A stretch of DNA of 64,000 nucleotides from CAG-238 sp963601575. Its GTDB lineage: Bacteria; Bacillota; Clostridia; Peptostreptococcales; Anaerovoracaceae. Shown here piece by piece: positions 44,866-52,133 of this stretch (position 1 is its first letter; every line of letters starts with the position of its first letter). The stretch is from the NCBI GenBank assembly GCA_963601575.1, contig CAVCFO010000006.1:1-64000 (forward strand), in the 5' to 3' direction. The position numbers and the translations under genes are program-made. Under the pieces are notes generated by a model. That model was not told the origin of the DNA. It made no database searches and was given only the letters and a program-made list of their open reading frames with translations.

Positions 44866-47800
44866 ATGAATATTATAGAAAAAAGTTTTAGGAAGTTGAT
44901 GAGTCTTCTGTTGTCTTTCATTATAGTCTTGACTATGATGCCGATAAATGCATATGGAGGCAATGCTTCAGCCGAAACGGGGAGAGAATTTCTGATAAAG
45001 ACAGGCGAATTTTCAATTACCCTTACCGACAGCTCAGGGGAAGCAGTAGCAATGCAGTCCAGTATTGAAGATGAGTATAGTGTGAATTCCATTCCATATC
45101 AAGAGGGAACCTATTATTATACAGCATATTCAAAGGATGGAACAAATATCGGGAGCGGGCAATTCGATGTAGGAACCTCGACTCAGGAACTCGTACTTCG
45201 TCAAGTTGTTTTCAGTACAAATGTGATACAAAATAATGATGTCGACTATACAATTGAAGTTAAAGACAGTGGAGAATCAGTTTCTTATTCACCCGGCAAG
45301 GCAGGAAACACATTTGTTCTACCGGCACTGGAAGGAAATGATTATTACAATTATAAGTTCATTCCTGACGGTACAGACAAATACTGGGGAAGCAGTGGAA
45401 TCATGTATGTTTATGCCTCTGCAAAAGCAGATACATTTCAGGCTCTTAATTTGTCTGATGAATATGCATTTTTCTTAGTTGCTGAGAAGAAACAGATAAA
45501 GATACAAGCACCGGAAGCTGCAGAACTAAAAGTCTATCATCGTGTAAAATTTTATAGACCGTTGGAGGAAATTGAAGTTGGAGAAGGGACAACTGACAAT
45601 GGAATAACAACATATATATGTGAAGTGCCAGACAATACAAAACTTCACTATGAAGTTAGACAAGAAGGAAAAATAACGAAAGCCTCCACATTTAATACGA
45701 AGGATTATAACGGCGATGATAAACCTCTTATAATTGGAACATTAAAAGATCGGACAAACGATGAGATTAGAGATGAAACCCAGGAGTTTTATGAAGCAAA
45801 CTTGTATATGAATCTTCCGGACAGCAGGTACCTGCAGCTTGAGGTAGGAGAGAACTTTGACATCACGACTTTTAGATCGTGGCAGGCTGTCGAAACAGGA
45901 ACAGGGAACTACTATGTAGAGCCGGATTATCATTATGAGGTGATGGAATGCGATGGTAGTTCGGCGTCTGTTACCGTGGATAGCAGCGGAAGAATAAATG
46001 CGGTAAGTCCCGGAATTAGCGTTGTGAAAGTCACATATGATCCTCTGGATTATTTGGCAGCAAACAAGGAACTTGTTTATAGCGGGATCTGGGAAGAAAA
46101 CACGGGAATTATTGTTGTCGATGTTAGCAACGGCAGCAAGGACACATTCGAAACCGGCATAGGTCTGTCCGAATATGATACGGTTTACTATATTAAATCC
46201 GAGAACGGAACAGATAAAGATTCCTGCGCAGAGTATACTTTTACTCCAAAAACGGACGGAAATGTCGAAGTCAGGGTACAGAAGCCGTTGACCGCTGACT
46301 GGGGCGAAGAGTGGACTGACGGAACGATGAATGCTGACGGTACATGTACGGTTATGCTTCAGGAAGGTCCGAACATTGTCGAAGTGAAATCCGGAGATAA
46401 AGTGCAGTATCATGTTGTTTATGCAAAAGGTCTTGAATTGACCATAACAAACCTTACCCACCCCGATATGGAAATTGTAAACGGGGACAAGGTAAGAATT
46501 ACTTTCGATGGTCTGAAGATGCCGGTTCCGAAACTTGCGGCAATCTATAACCCCGGCTATCCTAACGAAACATGGGTTGAATATGAATTTGACGGCAGCA
46601 CGATAAAAAGTGAAGGCGTTCAGTATACAATTACTGAGGATAATGCTATTGAATTCTATGTTGATGAAGCGGGTACAGCGGTTTTGAGCAATGGGCGGAT
46701 TCATACAACTTCAATCGGAGAAACTGAGAGTGCGCACCGAAAAATAAATAAAGCAGGTATGAACTCTAACTACACGGGGGGAGATTCTGCGGAGAATATT
46801 AATGGTTATTATTCTGTGCTGCCGGACATTGAAATTGAGGTTGCAGACGCTGAAGACAACGAGGAATATGAGAAACGGAATTATGCGAATTTGTCCAGCC
46901 TGAGCTTTGGCAGCAATTTAACTGGAACACTGGGCCGTGTTTATACAAAATATGAAGGAACAGTTCCTCAGGCTTTATTCATGGTTATTTGTAAAACCGA
47001 AACTAATTATATAAAGATGGAACCGGCTCATTCAGACTGTACAATTACAGTGTATGCCGATGATCAAAAGTTAGAATATAACGGCGATAAAATAGCAATT
47101 AATAGTACAGTTTCTAATGTGAAAATCGTGGTAAGGCCAAATTACTCGGAAAAAGGATATCCCAAAACATATACAATAGCTTGTTTTAAAAGCACCGGGA
47201 TCAATACTAGCGCATATGGTCACTATGAGGTTAATATAGAAGCCGATGGAGAGGATATGACTGACCGCATTGAACTTGCAGATAGTGACGAAAATGAGGC
47301 ATATGGTGCGGGGTTCAGTTCCTGCTTTAGTTCATATAATGTAAGAGTTCCGTATAATACGGACAATATAAAGCTTTCGGTTGAATCAAGTATTACAGCG
47401 GGGATAATAAAGAACGCCAACCAAAGAAGTGGTAAGCTGACAAGTATAATTAAAATAGGAGAAGATGAAGCAAAATTGGAGAAGGCTTATACTGGAAGTG
47501 TAAACAATACGCAAAGTATTGCATTGAATGGTCAGAATGATACCAGTATCGATTTCTCTATAAGGCACGAGTCATATGATAAGAGTGATGCATGGGGCGG
47601 AAGTCGAAGCATTGAATATAATTTGAATATAGAAAGAGAATCCGCTCCAGTAGAAGTAAAACTCAATAATCTGCAAAGTGGAGCTTCCGTAGTTATAAAA
47701 AACAGCAAAGGGAATACCATTGAGCCTGATACAAACAGAGCTTATGAATTGTCCGACGGCACATATAAGTATTATATAACCAAAGTCGGATATAAGACAA

Positions 47801-50079
47801 TTGTGGGAACACATACGGTTACATCGGACGCTGACACACATCAGATTGTATTGCCGGATATGGAAAAAATCGCAGAACAGTCCGGCGAGGTTACTGTAAG
47901 CGTCACGGGTGTTGATTCTTATATAAAGGCAGCAACTACGGTTACAATTGTGGAACCGGAAGATTTAGCAACGCTAAAATATGTAGAATATAACCATGGC
48001 GGCTATACTGCATTGCACGCAATTATTGATGCAATGCAAAGCGGTATAAGTAAAGAAAGCTTTTCTTGCAGAAAAGGCATCTTAACACCAAAAAATGTTG
48101 CAGAACCATCTGACAAAGGAGAGAATGCAGGTTGGGTTTGCGAAATCAATGGAACAGTTTGCAATGACCCTGCCAATACAATGGTAAATAACGGTGATGT
48201 AATAGAATACTACTACAACGCTGATTACAGCGGAATGCAACACGCAGCATTCAAGGAGAACATTCAGCAGACTGTTACTCAGGGAAGCAATTTAACTTTG
48301 ACGCTTATTTCCAAAGCATCCGGCGCAGATGGTGAGAAAACAGCGTGTGAGAACGCAGAAATTCTAATAAATGGTACGGATGCCGGACTCAAGACAGATA
48401 AGGACGGCAAGATTGTAATTCCGGCGGAGAAAATCAGCGAACCCGGTCAGTACACCATTAGCGCACAAAAATTAGATGAATCCGGCAAAAATATTCTCAC
48501 ATACACAACTTGTGTTTTGACGGTTAAAAAGGCAGATAGTGCGTATAGTTCAGACAAAACGACGGTATCATTCCGACTGATTGGCGATGGCGGTCACGAC
48601 GGCATCAGCGAACATGAGAAATATGTAACTTGGATTGCAACAAAGTCGTATACTTTTGACAAGAAATCAGTTTCAGTATATGAAGTCTTTATGAAGGCAT
48701 TAAAAGATGCAGGACTGAGCCAAGAAGGCGCAGACAGCAACTATGTTAGATCCATAAAGGCTCCGAGTGCATATGGCGGATATTGGTTAAGTGAGTTTAC
48801 TAATGGCAAAAATTCCGGTTGGATGTACACTGTAAACGGTGAGCATCCGGAGTTCGGACTGAAAGATTTCTATGTGACAAGCGGAGATTCTATCGTATGG
48901 CATTATGTTGACGATTACAAACTGGAAACATCATTTGAGGGAAGTGTTCCTACATATCCAAATCGCTGGTTGGAGGCTGAGGATGTAAATCCGCCGACAG
49001 ACAAAGTGATTGATATGAGCAAAAAAGATGAAGTCAAGAAAGTCACTACCGACACCAAGACCGGAACGGTGACTACTCCGACCGAAACCAAGGTAACGGA
49101 AAAAACCAACGCCGACGGCACCAAGGAAAAGACCGCAACCGTGACAGTTTCCACGGCAAACCAGACTGAGATCATCAAACAGGCGACGGACAAGAAATCC
49201 ACGGAAATTGTTCTCGAAGTTGCAAGCACCGCGACTGCCGGCGCACAGAACGTTCAGCTACAGCTCAATGTGTCATTCGTTAAGAATGTCAGCGAAAAGA
49301 CTGACGCGGCACTTACCGTGAACACCGAGAACGGCACCGTAAGTCTCGACCAGAATACCATCAAGACCGTGCTTGACGAAGCAAAAGGCACGACCATCAC
49401 CCTCGATGTGAACAAGGTTGCAAACCCGACGGAAGTTCAGAAAAAAGCAGCCGGCGAGAGCGGTCAGATTCTCAGCTTTACCGTAAAATCCGGCGACAAG
49501 ACGATTTCGGATTTCAAGACAGGCAAGGTTACCGTAACCGTTGCTATTTCCGCGGCATTGCAGAATAAGAGAGTAGCCGCGATCCACATCGCAGAGGACG
49601 GCAAGATCGAGCAAATGCCGGGCAAGAGTCGGGATGTTAACGGCAAGAAGTGCTACGAGTTCACAACTTCCCACTTCTCCGACTTTGCACTGGTAGACGC
49701 TGACGAGTTGGGACTCGAAACAGAGGACGAAATCGACGCAGCGGCACTGGTAGCGAAACTCACTCCGGTTGCACGCTCCGCAAAGACCGCCAAGGGCTAC
49801 ATCAAGGTGCAGGCAAACTTCGATAAGAGCGATAAGGCGATTATCAGCGAGCTTCAGGACGCGGGCTACACCGTAAAATACCGCTTCTATCGCTCCACGA
49901 AGAAGTCGGCAAGCTACAAGTCCGCACTGACAAAGAAGACAGCATCGTACACCAATACCAGTGGAAAGAAAGGCACGAAGTACTATTACAAGGTGCAGAT
50001 GAGAGTGTATGACGAAAGCGGAAAGTTGGTTGCAAAGACGGCACTGAAGCAGTGCAAATACGCTTGCCGCAAGTTTTAG
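44866..50079 (+). CDS. Large secreted multidomain protein with two DUF4430 domains
   Basis: 1737 residues. A signal peptide covers residues 1-27 (SLLLSFIIVLTMMPINAYGG). Beta-rich Ig/cadherin-like segments follow; a Big2-like one lies near 365-400 (SASVTVDSSGRINAVSPGIS). Two DUF4430 units are recognisable by GWVCEINGTVCN (about 1085) and GWMYTVNGEHPEFG (about 1315), each with a GDxIxxYYN/WHY end. The last 350 residues are a Thr/Lys-rich linker (DTKTGTVTTPTETK) and a fibronectin-like end (KGTKYYYKVQMRVY) with a clearly higher GC than the rest, suggesting a mosaic origin. No LPxTG and no C-terminal helix. Likely co-transcribed with the preceding DUF4430 gene and cobalamin-regulated. Confidence 0.75.
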   Translation: MNIIEKSFRKLMSLLLSFIIVLTMMPINAYGGNASAETGREFLIKTGEFSITLTDSSGEAVAMQSSIEDEYSVNSIPYQEGTYYYTAYSKDGTNIGSGQFDVGTSTQELVLRQVVFSTNVIQNNDVDYTIEVKDSGESVSYSPGKAGNTFVLPALEGNDYYNYKFIPDGTDKYWGSSGIMYVYASAKADTFQALNLSDEYAFFLVAEKKQIKIQAPEAAELKVYHRVKFYRPLEEIEVGEGTTDNGITTYICEVPDNTKLHYEVRQEGKITKASTFNTKDYNGDDKPLIIGTLKDRTNDEIRDETQEFYEANLYMNLPDSRYLQLEVGENFDITTFRSWQAVETGTGNYYVEPDYHYEVMECDGSSASVTVDSSGRINAVSPGISVVKVTYDPLDYLAANKELVYSGIWEENTGIIVVDVSNGSKDTFETGIGLSEYDTVYYIKSENGTDKDSCAEYTFTPKTDGNVEVRVQKPLTADWGEEWTDGTMNADGTCTVMLQEGPNIVEVKSGDKVQYHVVYAKGLELTITNLTHPDMEIVNGDKVRITFDGLKMPVPKLAAIYNPGYPNETWVEYEFDGSTIKSEGVQYTITEDNAIEFYVDEAGTAVLSNGRIHTTSIGETESAHRKINKAGMNSNYTGGDSAENINGYYSVLPDIEIEVADAEDNEEYEKRNYANLSSLSFGSNLTGTLGRVYTKYEGTVPQALFMVICKTETNYIKMEPAHSDCTITVYADDQKLEYNGDKIAINSTVSNVKIVVRPNYSEKGYPKTYTIACFKSTGINTSAYGHYEVNIEADGEDMTDRIELADSDENEAYGAGFSSCFSSYNVRVPYNTDNIKLSVESSITAGIIKNANQRSGKLTSIIKIGEDEAKLEKAYTGSVNNTQSIALNGQNDTSIDFSIRHESYDKSDAWGGSRSIEYNLNIERESAPVEVKLNNLQSGASVVIKNSKGNTIEPDTNRAYELSDGTYKYYITKVGYKTIVGTHTVTSDADTHQIVLPDMEKIAEQSGEVTVSVTGVDSYIKAATTVTIVEPEDLATLKYVEYNHGGYTALHAIIDAMQSGISKESFSCRKGILTPKNVAEPSDKGENAGWVCEINGTVCNDPANTMVNNGDVIEYYYNADYSGMQHAAFKENIQQTVTQGSNLTLTLISKASGADGEKTACENAEILINGTDAGLKTDKDGKIVIPAEKISEPGQYTISAQKLDESGKNILTYTTCVLTVKKADSAYSSDKTTVSFRLIGDGGHDGISEHEKYVTWIATKSYTFDKKSVSVYEVFMKALKDAGLSQEGADSNYVRSIKAPSAYGGYWLSEFTNGKNSGWMYTVNGEHPEFGLKDFYVTSGDSIVWHYVDDYKLETSFEGSVPTYPNRWLEAEDVNPPTDKVIDMSKKDEVKKVTTDTKTGTVTTPTETKVTEKTNADGTKEKTATVTVSTANQTEIIKQATDKKSTEIVLEVASTATAGAQNVQLQLNVSFVKNVSEKTDAALTVNTENGTVSLDQNTIKTVLDEAKGTTITLDVNKVANPTEVQKKAAGESGQILSFTVKSGDKTISDFKTGKVTVTVAISAALQNKRVAAIHIAEDGKIEQMPGKSRDVNGKKCYEFTTSHFSDFALVDADELGLETEDEIDAAALVAKLTPVARSAKTAKGYIKVQANFDKSDKAIISELQDAGYTVKYRFYRSTKKSASYKSALTKKTASYTNTSGKKGTKYYYKVQMRVYDESGKLVAKTALKQCKYACRKF

Positions 50080-50086
50080 ACTTGTC

Positions 50087-50186
50087 TTTTTCGCCCACCG
50101 CGGTGTCAACTGCGCTTCCTCGGTACTCACGTACCCTAAGTACGCTCCGTGCCTCGGAATCTTGTTTCCTAGCGGTGAACGAAAAA
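50087..50186. repeat. Palindromic repeat element 1
   Basis: TTTTTCGCCCACCGC (50087-50101) faces GCGGTGAACGAAAAA (50172-50186), with inner CCTCGGTACTCACGTAC / GTACGCTCCGTGCCTCGG. The whole folds into a hairpin-like element of 100 bases directly after the large secreted gene. No coding potential that I trust. Confidence 0.55.
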
Positions 50187-50221
50187 TCCGGCGTCTAGTC
50201 AGAAAAGTGATTGGCGGAGAG

Positions 50222-50473
50222 ACAAAATTGCGGCAGCGCGATTCCACTTCGCTGCAAGAAACATATGGAGAGCCGGCAACAAAATTGCGCCAGCACGATT
50301 CCGCAGGTGCAAACAAGAAATGTTTGCACCGAGGACTAAGTGCAGAGCAATTTATGTCTGCCGGCTCCTATTTAATTGAAGTGTAATTTGCGAGCCACCG
50401 CCGGCGAGTGCGTCTCGCACTCAAACTGGCATTTGCCTTTGCCCCGAGGACTAAGCGCAAAGCAATTTATGTC
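50222..50473. repeat. Modular palindromic repeat cluster
   Basis: A central element folds as GAGCCGGCA (50270-50278) with TGCCGGCTC (50359-50367), enclosing AAAATTGC/GCAATTT and a hairpin GGTGCAAAC/GTTTGCACC (50306-50330). Its left half (50279-50302) is repeated at 50222-50245 (22 of 24 equal); its right half (50331-50358) is repeated at 50446-50473 (26 of 28 equal). The 50080-50695 gap holds these repeats, a terminator and copy B of the structured element; I see no gene. Confidence 0.6.
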
Positions 50474-50532
50474 CTCGCAGCCTCTATGATTAGGCACAAA
50501 CGATAGAAGATTTTCATACTGGTCACAAAATG

Positions 50533-50563
50533 AAAACCCCGAAGATGCTACCTTCGGGGTTTT
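50533..50563 (+). terminator. Rho-independent terminator ending the accessory block
   Basis: Twelve-base stem AAAACCCCGAAG/CTTCGGGGTTTT with a seven-base loop. Confidence 0.85.
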
Positions 50564-50566
50564 CGC

Positions 50567-50605
50567 GTATGATGGGCATGTAGTTAGTCTGTGGTGAAAA
50601 GTCCA
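50567..50605 (+). repeat. Structured non-coding element, copy B (truncated)
   Basis: Matches the first 38 bases of the element at 19245 (GTATGA-GGGCATG, GTCTGTGGTGAAA, GTCCA). Then similarity stops. It begins four bases after the terminator, just as copy A does after its own. Confidence 0.55.
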
Positions 50606-50695
50606 TAATATTTACAATATATATATTTGAAAACAGGCAAAAATGTGATAGAATATTTGCATTAACTGCGAAAGGAATCTAAGAAGGAATCTATA

Positions 50696-51397
50696 ATGAG
50701 AGAAAAACTGAGAAACATGAATCCGTTTATATTGATGCTTTTGCTCATAATGCTTGTGGAATCCATCACTACAAGCCACATGTCGATTTGGGAATGGGCA
50801 TATATGAAGCTCTTGCTGCTGCCGGGGATTATCGTCGGACTGTCGTGCCACGAGGCGGCGCATGCCTTCGCATCATACAAACTGGGCGACCCCACGCCGA
50901 AATTCCAGGGAAGGCTCACGCTGAATCCGCTGAAGCATTTTGACCCGGCGGGATTTATTGCCTTGCTATTTATCGGCTTCGGATGGGGCATTCCGGTACA
51001 GATAAATCCGGATTATTATAAGAATCGCAGGGCAGGCGAGCTGATCGTAGGACTCGCGGGCGTTGCGGCAAATCTCCTTGTTGCTATTATATTTTCGTTT
51101 ATCGTCAAGGCCTTGGCATCATCCGGCTTTGGTTATAGCGGAATCGGCTCGATAGTATACGAAATGTTTTTCTATGTTGTCTATATCAACCTAGTTTTGA
51201 TGATATTTAACCTCATCCCGATACCGCCGCTGGATGGATTTGGCGTGCTCACGCAGCTTTTCAGGCTCGACCGCTATGACTGGTGGTATACGGTATATAA
51301 CTATGGATATTACATACTTCTTATTGCGATCATATTTAACGTGCCGTCGATGTTTATCACGCCGGGCGTTACCTTCTTCGCAAACCTATTGCTCTGA
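50696..51397 (+). CDS. Site-2 protease family (M50) membrane peptidase
   Basis: 233 residues with about six hydrophobic segments. Zinc motif SCHEAAHAFASYKLGDPTP (HExxH) and the second-ligand segment FNLIPIPPLDGF with its Asp. GRLTLNPLKHFDP is typical of the small bacterial M50B group. These proteases cut transmembrane substrates such as anti-sigma factors; the target here is unknown. RBS AAGGAA. It is followed by the second rpmF, which has its own promoter. Confidence 0.88.
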   Translation: MREKLRNMNPFILMLLLIMLVESITTSHMSIWEWAYMKLLLLPGIIVGLSCHEAAHAFASYKLGDPTPKFQGRLTLNPLKHFDPAGFIALLFIGFGWGIPVQINPDYYKNRRAGELIVGLAGVAANLLVAIIFSFIVKALASSGFGYSGIGSIVYEMFFYVVYINLVLMIFNLIPIPPLDGFGVLTQLFRLDRYDWWYTVYNYGYYILLIAIIFNVPSMFITPGVTFFANLLL

Positions 51398-51483
51398 TCG
51401 TCACGAACATCGGAAAAAAGGGAAATCCTTCGCATGGCAAGTCAGGCGAAAACCTTTTTTGCGGCATATATCGAAATTAGTTG

Positions 51484-51513
51484 TTGACAAATGGTGTAAT
51501 TTCAGTATATACT
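51484..51513 (+). promoter_or_regulatory. Promoter of rpmF copy 2
   Basis: TTGACA at 51484-51489 and TATACT at 51508-51513 (spacer 18). Confidence 0.6.
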
Positions 51514-51575
51514 CTAATAGTTGACGATTAATAAGATTGAGATAAAGAGAATACCAACGAGGGAGGTGTTACGAT

Positions 51576-51758
51576 ATGGCAGTACCTAAACGAAAAACTT
51601 CTAAAGCAAGAAGAGACAAGAGAAGATCACCGAATATGAAGAAGACAGCACCGGGACTTGCAATTTGTCCGCAGTGCCACGAACCGAAACTTCCGCATAG
51701 AGTTTGCCCAAACTGCAACTACTATGACGGCAAAGAAGTTGTTGCGACAGAAGCTTAG
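51576..51758 (+). CDS. rpmF: Ribosomal protein bL32, copy 2
   Basis: 60 residues, one residue different from copy 1 at 5737 (Val for Ile in KEVxATEA). The leader ACCAACGAGGGAGGTGTTAC and nearly all codons are identical; differences cluster in the last ten codons. Both copies keep the zinc cysteines. A recent duplication or ongoing gene conversion is likely. Here the gene stands alone with its own promoter, whereas copy 1 follows ackA. Confidence 0.96.
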   Translation: MAVPKRKTSKARRDKRRSPNMKKTAPGLAICPQCHEPKLPHRVCPNCNYYDGKEVVATEA

Positions 51759-51799
51759 AATAAAGGTTGAAAAATCGCATTTCATAACGGAAGACCTTA

Positions 51800-51828
51800 C
51801 GGCAGACATTTGTCTGCCGCTTTTTTTT
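51800..51828 (+). terminator. Terminator after rpmF copy 2
   Basis: CGGCAGAC/GTCTGCCG with a four-base loop, then eight T. It is a close relative of the terminator behind copy 1. Confidence 0.9.
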
Positions 51829-51877
51829 GCAATTCTGTTTAAGTCTTGTTCTTTTTTCAAAAATAAGCATTATTTAG

Positions 51878-51906
51878 TTGAAAAAATGTATGAAATGTGG
51901 TAAGAT
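51878..51906 (+). promoter_or_regulatory. Promoter for the surface-protein/rotary-ATPase gene set
   Basis: TTGAAA at 51878-51883 and TAAGAT at 51901-51906, spacer 17, with an extended -10 TGG. It gives a leader of about 220 bases before the first gene. Confidence 0.6.
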
Positions 51907-51951
51907 ATTGGAAAACATAGCGCAAGCTAATTAAAGAAGTGAAGCAACAAA

Positions 51952-51974
51952 ATATTGCTATTTAATAGCAATAT
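51952..51974. promoter_or_regulatory. Perfect palindrome in the leader of the surface-protein gene
   Basis: ATATTGCTATT-T-AATAGCAATAT: eleven-base arms around one base, 45 bases past the likely -10. Suits an operator for a dimeric regulator or a leader hairpin. Confidence 0.6.
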
Positions 51975-52081
51975 AATAATGGAAAAAATTTAATTTCCCC
52001 GAAGGAACTATGCCCGCCAAAACGAAGAGCGGACTCTTTGCGATACAAAAAAACAAAGAGAAAATGGGCGAATTTTCCATC

Positions 52082-52091
52082 GGGGGGGGGG
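52082..52091 (+). repeat. Ten-base G tract in the leader
   Basis: Ten consecutive G, 42 bases before the ATG of the 2115-residue protein. A small open frame (from ATG 52010) runs through it. Such tracts are prone to slippage and often control surface genes. Confidence 0.9.
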
Positions 52092-52133
52092 TGCAAAAAG
52101 AATATAAAAAACGAACAAAAGAGGTAAATCGCA

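Noticed and set aside
49273..50316. 347-residue minus-strand frame over the end of the 1737-residue gene
   Set aside because: Antisense of a clear coding region; long only because of codon composition in the GC-richer end.
51878..52133. Riboswitch in the long leader of the surface gene
   Set aside because: I looked for known conserved blocks and found none; only a palindrome and a G tract are supported.
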